Assembly: GCA_903840265.1 (NCBI GenBank)
Contig: CAIMFH010000082.1
Span: 88,308-152,307 of the forward strand
Length of the DNA: 64,000 bases
Direction: 5' to 3'
DNA from: an uncultured Schlesneria sp.
GTDB taxonomy: Bacteria > Planctomycetota > Planctomycetia > Planctomycetales > Planctomycetaceae
Below the pieces are notes generated by a model. It did no database searches and was not told the DNA's origin. It saw only the letters and a program-made list of their open reading frames with translations. Position numbers and translations under genes: made by a program. Shown here piece after piece: positions 1 through 9,000 of the stretch. Every line of letters begins with the position of its first letter. Position 1 is the stretch's first letter.

Positions 1-1
1 G

Positions 2-1681
2 GCCACGGCGCAGACCATCATGGTGGTGGACCTGGGGGGCGGTACTTTCGACTTGTCGCTGGTTCGCTATCAAAAGAATGAAGTCCGCGTGATCGCCAGC
101 GGCGGCGACCTGCAACTGGGGGGGCTCGATTGGAATCGCGCTCTGGAAGTGGCGATCGGCAAGCAGTTTCAGAAGGAATTCAATATCGATCCGATGAAGG
201 ATCGAGAAAACGCGCAGGCACTCGCGCTGGAAGCAGAACAAACCAAACGGAGCCTGTCGGTTCGGCCGAAGGCGGCGCTGACTTGTGCGGCCGGCGGACA
301 ACGCAAGACGTATCAAGTCGAACTGGACCAGTTCGAGCGACTGACTCGCGATCTGGTCGATCGCATGGAAGTGCTGACGCTCGATCTGCTCAAAGAAAAC
401 CACATGGGTTGGGCCAAAGTCGACGTCGTGCTGACGACGGGCGGGTCGTCACGCATGCCGATGGTTCGATCGCTGTTCAAGAAGCTCAGCGGTCGGACGC
501 TGAATACGTCGTTGTCGCCCGATCAATCGATTGCCCACGGGGCGACCTATTACGCCGGGATGTTGCTGACCAACAGCACTTTTGCCAAGTCGATTCTGAA
601 TTCGACGGCCGCCGCCAGACTTGCTCAGTTCAAGCAGCAAAGTGCGACGGCTCGATCGCTAGGCTTGTTGATTCGCGACGTGGAAACCGGCAAACGCGTG
701 CCGCACTACATTCTTCCGGCGAACACCCCCCTGCCCGTCGAAGTGTCGCAGATTTACGGAACGGTCTCGAACAACCAGCGCAAGGTTCATCTGAGGATTG
801 TTGAAAGCGGGACCGCGGCCGATTCGCAATATGTCGAATTGGGAACATGTTTGATCGAACCGCTGCCAGAAAATCTGCCGGAAGGGACCGAGATCGAAGT
901 CACGATTTCGTATGACGAGCAGGCTCGGGTCCATGTGAATGCCAAAGTGCTGAAGACCGGGCAAGTCGCTCAAACTGAAATTGTTCGCCCCGAGAATCTG
1001 GTGGTGCGCGCCCTCAGTGAGGGTGCGGAAGAACCAGAGAGCGAAGAGGAAAAGGGAGTTGAAGCGGCGGTCAAATCGATCCCGGCTGTGAAGGCTCAAC
1101 CCGCTGCATCGATCTCACTGGCAACGACCAGGATGCCGAGCCCCGCGAGTCCCAAGCCAGTCGTCGCCCCGACGAAGTCATCTGAAGGGCCGCTGAAACT
1201 GAAATCGGATTCGCCCATTCCCAGTCCCAAGCCGGTACCAAGTGCGAAGCCATTGCGACCTGCTTCGCAACTGGATGAATCCAACGAGCCGATTCCGCTG
1301 TGCAACAAATGTGGCGAGCCTTTGGATACTCACGGCGTTTGTGCAAAATGCGCGGCGGCAGCCGCGAAATCAAAGGTGTTGCGTCCTCTCAGCACCCCAC
1401 CCACTGGCCGCTCCACAATTTCGAAATCGGGGTCGATTCCGGTTCCGCCTCTGCCTCATGACGACGAAATCCTCGAACTGGGTTCCAAATCGCCATCGGC
1501 ACCGATGAAGAAACCGGGTGTCCCTGCGGGTCAATCGACTGGCCAGCCGAAGCCGAAAGTAAAGGCCCCTCCGTTGCCGCCGATGGCGGGAGCACCGAAG
1601 CCGGCGGCTCCAGGGAAGAAGCCACCGGGGAAGCCCGCAGATATGGGTGAGGATGAGTTCTGGAAAATGCTGGACGAATAA
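2..1681 (+). CDS. Hsp70/DnaK-like chaperone, 5' end outside the window
   Basis: The reading frame is open from base 2, so the gene starts before the window. What remains is the second half of an Hsp70 ATPase domain: the phosphate-2 motif DLGGGTFD at the very start and the adenosine motif TTGGSSRMP near 436-462. A substrate-binding beta domain follows (about 660-990, including LGTCLIEPLPENLPEGTEIEV). The usual helical lid is absent. In its place is a long Pro/Lys/Ser-rich, probably disordered tail (about 1000-1680) that carries a four-cysteine zinc-ribbon-like element, with CxxC pairs at 1301/1310 and 1340/1349. Hsp70 proteins use ATP to bind and release exposed peptide segments in the cytoplasm. 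This is not housekeeping DnaK, whose C-terminus differs. It fits the multiple Hsp70-like paralogues typical of planctomycetes. The specific client is unknown. Confidence 0.85.
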   Translation, partial: ATAQTIMVVDLGGGTFDLSLVRYQKNEVRVIASGGDLQLGGLDWNRALEVAIGKQFQKEFNIDPMKDRENAQALALEAEQTKRSLSVRPKAALTCAAGGQRKTYQVELDQFERLTRDLVDRMEVLTLDLLKENHMGWAKVDVVLTTGGSSRMPMVRSLFKKLSGRTLNTSLSPDQSIAHGATYYAGMLLTNSTFAKSILNSTAAARLAQFKQQSATARSLGLLIRDVETGKRVPHYILPANTPLPVEVSQIYGTVSNNQRKVHLRIVESGTAADSQYVELGTCLIEPLPENLPEGTEIEVTISYDEQARVHVNAKVLKTGQVAQTEIVRPENLVVRALSEGAEEPESEEEKGVEAAVKSIPAVKAQPAASISLATTRMPSPASPKPVVAPTKSSEGPLKLKSDSPIPSPKPVPSAKPLRPASQLDESNEPIPLCNKCGEPLDTHGVCAKCAAAAAKSKVLRPLSTPPTGRSTISKSGSIPVPPLPHDDEILELGSKSPSAPMKKPGVPAGQSTGQPKPKVKAPPLPPMAGAPKPAAPGKKPPGKPADMGEDEFWKMLDE

Positions 1682-1805
1682 CACAACCTGAGTTTAACGG
1701 ATGACTTAGGTTCCATTTTGCGATATTCCAAGAAATCTATCGCCGCGAGACCTGTTGCAGGGAATAAACTACCGGGTCGACGAATCTGCTAATTAAGAGG
1801 TCGCC

Positions 1806-2360
1806 ATGGCCGACGGAACGCGTCTTCCAACTACGCACGAATTGATAGAGGAGCACTCCACGTTGCTCTATCGGTATGCGTATCGGCTGACGGGCGATGC
1901 CGCCGACGCAGAGGACCTTGTCCAGCAGACGTTCTTGTTAGCTCACCAGCGGGGGCAGCAATTGCGAGAAGCGGGAGCGGCGCGAGGATGGTTGATTTCG
2001 ATCGTGAGAAACGTGTTTCTCAAATCGATTCGGCATCGAAATCGGGGCCGTTCATTGGAAGAAATTGACGAACCGCAAGTGACCGATGCCGCGTTGGATG
2101 TTCCGGTTCATTTGGAATTATTGCAGGAAGCGTTGTTGGAGTTGGCGGAAGAGTTCCGTTCTCCGTTGGTCTTGTACTACTTCGAAGAATTCAGTTATCA
2201 CGAAATTGCTGAACAGATGGGTGTGCCAATCGGGACGGTGATGAGTCGCCTGTCGCGAGGAAAGGCCTATCTGAAAAAGCGATTGACGGAAACTGCAGAA
2301 CGGGAACGGCAGGCTGTTCCTGTTCAAAGTCGTGCTCTGGAATTTGTGTTGCAGCATTAG
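1806..2360 (+). CDS. ECF-type RNA polymerase sigma factor
   Basis: 184 residues, the normal size for an extracytoplasmic-function sigma factor. Region 2 is visible at about residues 20-50 (LYRYAYRLTGDAADAEDLVQ) and region 4 at about 110-165 (EFRSPLVLYYFEEFSYHEIA, then GTVMSRLSRG), the helix-turn-helix that reads the -35 element. The ATG at 1806 is preceded by AAGAGG at a good distance. The stop is 14 bases before the next gene, a zinc-finger anti-sigma protein, so the two form a classical sigma / anti-sigma pair. It should direct RNA polymerase to a small regulon when released by its partner. The inducing signal cannot be read from the sequence. Confidence 0.9.
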   Translation: MADGTRLPTTHELIEEHSTLLYRYAYRLTGDAADAEDLVQQTFLLAHQRGQQLREAGAARGWLISIVRNVFLKSIRHRNRGRSLEEIDEPQVTDAALDVPVHLELLQEALLELAEEFRSPLVLYYFEEFSYHEIAEQMGVPIGTVMSRLSRGKAYLKKRLTETAERERQAVPVQSRALEFVLQH

Positions 2361-2374
2361 AGGTCAGGATTGCC

Positions 2375-3145
2375 ATGGATTGCCAGCAGGCACGGGCACA
2401 ACTCGCACTTGAGAGACTCGGCAGGGATGCCACGCCAGGATCCGATGCGCTCGCTGCAGAGCGACATTTATCAGAATGTGATGTCTGTCGAGGGGCGGTT
2501 ACGTCTGAGCGGCAGGTTGATTCGCGGATCACTCGAGCGATGCTCGATGTCCCGGTTCCTGTCGGATTCGCCGATCGACTGCACGCGGCGATTGGCCCGG
2601 CGTTAGTGGTGGCAGAAACTCCGGTTGCCGTTCCGCGTCGCCATTTGTTGCGTCGTCTCGGTTGGGCGTCTCTCGCATTGGTGCCGATGCTCGCGATCGG
2701 GACACTTCTCGTGTCCCAATCGGTCGTGCTGAACGATGCCAGTATCCGAGAATTGGGCAAGCTCGATCCGAGCCTACTGCCCATCGGTTCTTCACCAAGT
2801 CTTGCCGTGCCAGCAGGATGGAGCACCCAGCGGGCAGTTCGATTTGCGGATGCACCGCGCGTGGCGACTGTTAATCGAGTTGAAATTCCCCTGCTGATGT
2901 TTACGGCGTTGGGCGATCGCCGATCAGCAAGTTGCACTGGTTATTTAGTCCGATTGCCGCTTTCGCAGTGGCACAAGGTACCCGATGCCGATTCCTTTTC
3001 GCGCGGAATCATTCAGTACGCCGCTTTCGGTACCTGGGTCGTCTGGCGTGAGGGTGACAACGTCATCATTTGCGTTCTGCAGGGCGATGCTCACGCCATG
3101 CAGCGGCTTCAGGATCTGGTTGCTGCCGGTCGTCAGTTGACGTAG
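2375..3145 (+). CDS. Membrane-anchored zinc-binding anti-sigma factor
   Basis: 256 residues. The N-terminus has the ZAS (zinc-binding anti-sigma) pattern: Cys3 and then His31-x3-Cys35-x2-Cys38. One hydrophobic segment at about 92-112 (LGWASLALVPMLAIGTLLVS) places the N-terminal sigma-binding part in the cytoplasm and roughly 140 residues outside. The gene follows the sigma factor by 14 bases and is surely co-transcribed. Expected role: hold the ECF sigma inactive until a signal causes release, through the zinc centre or proteolysis. The external part resembles no domain I recognise. The gene converges with rho, and a strong hairpin lies between them. Confidence 0.8.
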   Translation: MDCQQARAQLALERLGRDATPGSDALAAERHLSECDVCRGAVTSERQVDSRITRAMLDVPVPVGFADRLHAAIGPALVVAETPVAVPRRHLLRRLGWASLALVPMLAIGTLLVSQSVVLNDASIRELGKLDPSLLPIGSSPSLAVPAGWSTQRAVRFADAPRVATVNRVEIPLLMFTALGDRRSASCTGYLVRLPLSQWHKVPDADSFSRGIIQYAAFGTWVVWREGDNVIICVLQGDAHAMQRLQDLVAAGRQLT

Positions 3146-3229
3146 TTGTTCGTGATTCCACGAAGCCACCAACTGCACCAATTCACGGTCTGGATTCTCG
3201 CCTGACGGAAACTTGACCCCAAAGAACAA

Positions 3230-3260
3230 AACAACGCGTCGGGATCACCGACGCGTTGTT
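3230..3260 (-). terminator. Intrinsic terminator of rho
   Basis: A 13-bp perfect stem (3230-3242 pairs with 3248-3260, core ACAACGCGTCGG) closes a 5-base loop. On the minus strand it is followed by TTTGTTCTTT, a U-rich tract. It lies 17 bases after the rho stop codon. The stem may also end the sigma/anti-sigma transcript on the plus strand, but the run after it on that side is weaker (GTTTATG). Confidence 0.85.
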
Positions 3261-3277
3261 GTTTATGTGCGGACTGC

Positions 3278-5017
3278 TTAGAGAATGTGACGAATTCGCG
3301 CGACGAACTCTTCATTAGTGGGGAACCGTTGCAACGTTTTCGTGAGTTGCTCCATCGCTTCCACCGGGCTCATCGAAATCAGGCTGCGACGAAGGAGCGT
3401 AATTCCTTCCAGGCTGTCTGGTGACAGAATCTTCTCTTCGCGGCGTGTTCCGGATTTGGTGATATCAATCGACGGCCAGATTCGACGATCGGCCAGGTCG
3501 CGGCTCAGCACCATTTCCATGTTGCCGGTCCCCTTAAATTCCTGGAAGATCGCATCGTCCATCCGGCTGCCGGTTTCGATCAGGGCCGTCCCAACGACAG
3601 TCAGCGAGCCCCCTTCGTCGAATTGACGGGCCATGCCGAACATCTTCTTCGGCAGATCCATTGCCTTGACGTCGAGGCCACCGGTTCCGGTTCGACCTGA
3701 GTTGGTCCACTTATTGAAGGCTCGCGCCGTTCGCGTGATGCTGTCCAGCAGCAGGAAGACATCGCGGCCCGCTTCGGCCATGCGCTTGGTTCTTTCGAAC
3801 ACCAGCTGGCTGACGCGAATGTGGTTTTCGACTTCGCGATCCAATGAGGACGCAACCACTTCGCCGTGGACTCGGCGACGCATTTCGGTCACTTCTTCAG
3901 GACGCTCGTCGATCAGCAGCACGATCAGATAAATATCGGGATAGTTCTTGCTGACGGCATCAGCGATTTCCTGCAGCAGCATCGTCTTGCCGGTTCGCGG
4001 AGGTGCGACGATGAGTGCTCGCTGGCCTTTGCCAATCGGGGTCAGCAAGTCCATCACACGCATCGTGATCGGCGTCGGACCCGTTTCGAGCTTAATTTGC
4101 TGATGAGGATTGATCGGTGTGAGTGAGTCGAAGTTCTTGATTTCGGCATACAGTTCAGGAAGCCGGCCTTCAATAGTCTGAATTGACTTCAAACGAGGGC
4201 CCTGACCTCGACCGCCAGGCACGTTTTCACCGGTGATCAACACCCCTTCACGCAGGCCGAACTTTTCGATCAATGAACCGGAGACGAATGAATCACTCTC
4301 TTGCGAGACATAACCTGCTTTGGGATCCCGCAGGAAACCATAACCCTTCGGGTGCAGTTCGAGGATCCCCTGAACGGGTGTCAATATTTCCGGACCTCGT
4401 GGCTCATTCGAATTCGATTGCATTCCCCGCGGCATACTGGGACCGCGTTGGCCCCCCTCTGGACGGCGCTGACCACCCCCTTGTTGGGGGCCACGACGAT
4501 CCATCTGTCCATTGCGTCCGCGTGGCGCACGGTTCTGTCCCTGCTGTGGAGCGTAACCGCCGCCGCCACCCTGCGGGGCATACCCACCGCCACCACCTTG
4601 TTGTGGAGCATAACCCCCACCTTGCGGGGCGTAGCCACCGCCGCCACCGGTCTCTTGACCATTGGGGCCACGACCTCTTCCACGTCGACGTCGACGACGT
4701 CGGTTGTCGTTATAAAAATCGCCGCCGCCACCTGCGCCGCCAGCGGGTGCGCCGTTAAAGCCGTCGGGCCCTGCTTCGGACGGGCCGGAGTCAATGGCTT
4801 CAAAATCCATGTCTCGTTCGTTCGGGGCGGATTCAATTTCCGCTCGTGCTGCTGCTGTTTCTTCCAGCACGTCTTCGATCACGGGTCGCTGTGGTTCCTT
4901 CTCGACCTTGGTGGTCTCGACAGATTCGACAGAGCTCACGTCTTCAACCGGAGGGGATGCTTTTCGCCGACGAGGTTTGGTCGTCTTCTTGGGCACATCC
5001 GAATCCATCTCAGTCAT
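3278..5017 (-). CDS. rho: Transcription termination factor Rho with long disordered N-terminus
   Basis: Rho is the hexameric RNA helicase that ends transcription of untranslated RNA. The C-terminal ~380 residues are canonical: RNA-binding cold-shock fold (about 215-285, ILELHPKGYGFLRDP), Walker A APPRTGKT at about 338-345, Walker B (VFLLLDSITR), and the Q- and R-loop region. I chose ATG 5017 (MTEMDSD) over the TTG at 5059 because GGGA lies at a suitable distance before it. That gives 579 residues against about 420 in E. coli. The extra N-terminal ~200 residues are acidic first, then contain a run of seven or more Arg, four Gly-Tyr-Ala-Pro-Gln repeats (about 124-160) and an RG/Q-rich stretch. 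Such an insertion is known in some Rho proteins, but the repeat composition here is striking. The gene stands alone between a terminator and a ~1-kb non-coding stretch. Confidence 0.95.
   Translation of the reverse strand: MTEMDSDVPKKTTKPRRRKASPPVEDVSSVESVETTKVEKEPQRPVIEDVLEETAAARAEIESAPNERDMDFEAIDSGPSEAGPDGFNGAPAGGAGGGGDFYNDNRRRRRRRGRGRGPNGQETGGGGGYAPQGGGYAPQQGGGGGYAPQGGGGGYAPQQGQNRAPRGRNGQMDRRGPQQGGGQRRPEGGQRGPSMPRGMQSNSNEPRGPEILTPVQGILELHPKGYGFLRDPKAGYVSQESDSFVSGSLIEKFGLREGVLITGENVPGGRGQGPRLKSIQTIEGRLPELYAEIKNFDSLTPINPHQQIKLETGPTPITMRVMDLLTPIGKGQRALIVAPPRTGKTMLLQEIADAVSKNYPDIYLIVLLIDERPEEVTEMRRRVHGEVVASSLDREVENHIRVSQLVFERTKRMAEAGRDVFLLLDSITRTARAFNKWTNSGRTGTGGLDVKAMDLPKKMFGMARQFDEGGSLTVVGTALIETGSRMDDAIFQEFKGTGNMEMVLSRDLADRRIWPSIDITKSGTRREEKILSPDSLEGITLLRRSLISMSPVEAMEQLTKTLQRFPTNEEFVARIRHIL
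4538..4648 (-). repeat. In-frame Gly-rich GYAPQ tandem repeat within rho
   Basis: Four copies of a degenerate unit encoding G(3-5)YAPQ with optional extra Q. Spacing between copies is irregular (about 9-12 residues), so this is a coding low-complexity repeat rather than a clean DNA satellite. It is GC-rich (GGTGGCGGCGG-type codons) and liable to length variation between strains. Confidence 0.8.
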
Positions 5018-6017
5018 ACAGCAATTCCCGCGGTCAAGAACTTGTGGCTCAACAACCAATCCCTAGCACATGCCAAGCGGTCTGCGAGTCACTTCCAAGC
5101 AAAACGAATTCCAATTCCTGGTGATGAACGACGGGAATCCGAAGAGAACAAAAGTGTCGTCTGTTCGATCGGTCGGCTTCCATTTCAATCGTTCTTCAGC
5201 TCCAGAAGGATTAAATCTGGTATCACCCGATTTCCAAACTATCCGCCAGATCACAACGCCACGAATCGCCAAATGCATTCCAGGTTGGTCATGGTGTGGC
5301 CACGAGCCGACCTGCGCCATCCCGTATGGGAGTGAGGTTTTCGCTCATCCAAGAATTTCGCAATGACGGATTTGAGCGAACGACAATTGTCGCCGTCAGC
5401 CATCTGATGTTGCGAGCCGTTCTCGGTTGAGGCGTCCATCCCTCTCACGTGACGACAAAGGAAATAACGATCCGGAAGGCAGTCGCAAGCACCGCTTCTC
5501 GTCCGGCGAGGAAAAAACAAGCGCCCCGCAGAAGATTCGCCGCGAACAACAGGCTCCCCGCGCCACAAATTCCAACCTGATTGACCAACCGTCAAACAGG
5601 CTGAATAAGATAACTCGCGAGGTTACTGCGGCGGAGCACCACGTGCAATTCCACGCCGTCGGAGTCTGACAAGAGATCTGCTAGAGTCTCTTTTGCCACC
5701 CGGACACGGCTTCACACCCCGTCTTCCTGGCAGCCAAAATCTGATTCTGATTTCTCAGAACCCAATATCAACGTATCAAAGATAATATCGAATGCAAGTG
5801 TTCTGTCAATTCAAGTCTTGCAGTTTGCGCCAGTTTCGTTGCACATCGAAGCGAACGTGGCCGTGCAGAATCGGCTGGCAATTGGTAGCCCCGGCGAGCT
5901 AGGCTTTAGGCTCTGGTCGCTTTCAGTCCCGGCGCGACTTCTCGCTACCAGAAACTGTCATCGATTCTCGGCAGAAGCCCTGCCCTGTCTTCGCTTTTTT
6001 ATTGGAGCCCTGCAATC
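5018..6017. other. ~1-kb non-coding stretch: rho leader and divergent upstream region
   Basis: No convincing gene on either strand. Short open frames exist but lack recognisable protein character. It holds the likely rho promoter (5782-5809, minus strand), so about 760 bases would be transcribed ahead of rho. A perfect 12-bp palindrome CGACAATTGTCG sits at 5381-5392. The right part must hold the start signals of the amidohydrolase gene on the plus strand, but I saw no clear promoter there. Confidence 0.6.
5782..5809 (-). promoter_or_regulatory. Sigma-70-like promoter, probably for rho
   Basis: On the minus strand, TTGACA (5809-5804) is followed after 16 bases by TATTAT (5787-5782), i.e. 6/6 and 5/6 matches to the consensus hexamers. 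The next gene on that strand is rho, about 760 bases downstream. Confidence 0.55.
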
Positions 6018-9000
6018 TTGGTCTCATTTTACTGCGTCGACCGCCCCTATCCCCACAGCAGCGATCATCGATTGACCACAGTCAGAACGCTGGCCACGAT
6101 GCTGTTGATGGCGTTTGCCATTCCGTCCGGACAGGCGGATGAACCCGCGGCACCCGGATTTCGGCCTGACGCGGTCCTCTTCAAAAACGCCAAGGTGGTA
6201 CTGGCACCGGGGCAGGTCATCGAAAAGGCGCACGTGCTGGTTCGCCATGGTCGAATCAGTGGAGTCGGGGCCGAGACTCCGATCCCCCCTGATGCCGAAG
6301 TCATCGACGCCGATGGTCTGACGATTCTGCCGGGATTCATTGATGCCGGTGCTGCGGCCTTCCTGCAGGATGCCAAGCCGCAGCCGGTGGCAGGTCGCGC
6401 GGTCGAAATCTCCAAATATGCTCTCGCGGGAATGCGTCAGGATGATCGGAATGGGCTGACGCCCGAATTTGCCGCGGGCGAACATCTGTCGGCCAAACCG
6501 GAAGATCAAGAACGATATCGGCAGGCCGGTTTCGTGGCTGTGCATGTCCTGCCCAACGGCCGCATCGCCAGTGGTCGCGGCACCGTGTTGAACCTGGCGT
6601 CGCTGCCCCTGCGTGAATCAATTCTGGTCCCGGTTTCATTCGCTACGATGCAATTATCGGAACGAGGCGGGGGCGAGTACCCGTCCACTAATATGGGCGT
6701 GCATGCTCACCTGCGGCAGGCATTTTTAGATGCCGAACGTCATGCCACTCAACAGCGACTTTTTAAGGCGAATACTCCGAACGTCACACGCAGCGCGACG
6801 GATGCCGCGCTCGATGCTATGAATGAGATGCGAACGCCAGCGGTGAAGACCGTATTTGTCGCATTCTCGCGAGACGATCACGATCGCTCGTTGAGTTTCG
6901 CGAGCGAGCATCAGCTTCGTCCCGTGATCTGGGGTGGTCACGAGGCCTACCGCGTGATCGATCGGCTGAAGAAGACCGACACAGACGTGATTGTTCACGT
7001 CGATTTTGGTGAGGAACCAAAGCTAGACGCCCCTAAACCGGGTGATGATCCCTATGCAGACCTCGCGGATCCGCAGCGAGTCCGCGAACACAAACGGAAC
7101 GAATGGAAGCAGCGAGTGGCCGGTTTGGCCGAATTGCAAAAGGCAGGAGTGCGATTCGCAGTCTCGTCTCGTGATGGAAAATCGCCCAGCGATGTCCTCA
7201 AGGGGCTTCGCCAGGCAATCGCCAACGGGTTAGATCGAGATGCCGCTCTGGCTGCGATCACCACGCAACCCGCCGCGATGCTGGGATTGGATCAAGAACT
7301 TGGCACGATCGCTGTTGGTCGGCCTGCATATTTCACCGTGATGACCGGAGCCTTCGACAACGACCAGTCCAAGGTCCGCCATGTCGTCATCAATGGCTAT
7401 CGGTACGAATACAACAAAGATGCCAAGCCAATCGCTCCGGCCACACCGGGTCAAGCCGCTCCATTGCAGGTTGGCGGAACATGGACTGTCGAAATTGAAT
7501 CGGCCGAAGGCAAAGTCCGCGGCGAACTGGAGCTGGTGCAGACAGACCGAGCCTTGTCCGGCCGCTTTAAGAGCAATCAAGGTGACGGGCGATTATCATC
7601 GGGCAAAGTGTCGGCCGAGGCCGTTGAATTCGTGGTCTCGATCGGTGCCGGCGACAATATCATTGCGCTGAAGTTCGAGGGGAAGCTCAATGGCGCGGCG
7701 ATGCAAGGAAATTTGAAGTCGCCATTTGGGGCGGCGACGAAATGGACGGCCGCGCGACAGGATCCGAAACCGCAACCGAATGCCGCGATTCAATTGACGA
7801 CGATTGAAGCGGCTGATGATCCGCAGGCCTCCGCTGACGCGACGACTCCTTCCAATGAGAAGTCGACTGTGTCGATGGAACAACCTGTTGAGTTCCCCGC
7901 AGATCGCCGGGCTCGGCCAGTGCAAACCGGCGGTAATGTCCTGATCAAAGGGGGCACGGTCTTGACTGCGACAGGTCAGACACTGCCCGCGACATCGATC
8001 CTGATCAAAAACGGCACCATCATCGCCATCGGCCCCGATCTGCAGCCTGATCCAGGTATGCAGGTGATTGATGCGACCGATCGGTTTGTGATGCCGGGAA
8101 TCATCGACACTCACAGCCATATCATGATCTCGAATGGTCTGGGAGGCGTGAACGAGGCAACCGCGTCGATTGTCTGCGAAGTTCGGGTTCGCGATGTCGT
8201 GAATTCCGCGGACCCCAGCGAATACCGCGCACTGGCGGGCGGTGTGACGACGGCTCGATTGTTGCATGGATCAGCGAACAGTATCGGTGGCCAGGATGCG
8301 GTCGTGCAACTCAAGCACGGCGTCAGCGCCAATGATCATCTATTTCCCGGAGCACATACCGGTGTGAAGTTCGCACTTGGCGAGAATGTGAAGGCCCGCA
8401 CGGGGCGATTTCCAAACACCCGACTGGGGGTGGAAGCGACATTAAACCGTGCATTCCTTGAAGCACTTGACTATCGACGGCAGTGGCAGGAATTCGAAAA
8501 AGCTCGGCAACAGGCCGGAGCCGACGCCGACAAATTGTTGCCGCCTCGTCGTGACTTACGACTCGAGGCACTCGTCGGGATTCTGAATGGCGAGAAGTTC
8601 ATTCATTCGCACTGCTATCGCGCGGATGAAATCCTGATGCTGCTGCGGGTCGCCGAGAACCACGGCATTCGTGTCTGGTCCTTGCAGCATGTGCTGGAAG
8701 GCTACAAGGTTGCTCCGGAGATTGTGAAGCATGGGGCCAGTTGCAGCACGTTCGCCGACTGGTGGGCGTACAAGGTTGAGGCGTTCGATGCGATTCCTCA
8801 AAATGCAGCGTTGCTGCATGAGGCAGGAGCCAATGCGGTTATCAAGAGTGATGATTGGGAACTGATTCGGCATCTGTATCTCGAAGCTGCCAAGACGGTT
8901 CGCTATGGCAACATGCCCCCCGACATTGCTCTGCAGACGATCACGCTCAATCCTGCCAGAGAGTTGGGGTTGTCGGATCGACTGGGATCGATCGAAGTGG

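Noticed and set aside
4538..4648. Repeat array considered as CRISPR or DNA satellite
   Set aside because: It is in frame within rho, the units are short and irregular, and there are no spacers.
4301..5335. Long open frame (344 codons) antisense to the rho N-terminus
   Set aside because: It mirrors the Gly/Arg low-complexity codons of rho and has no protein character.
5251..5595. 114-codon minus-strand frame inside the rho leader
   Set aside because: No domain, poor start context and Arg/Gly/Ser-rich composition; considered untranslated leader.
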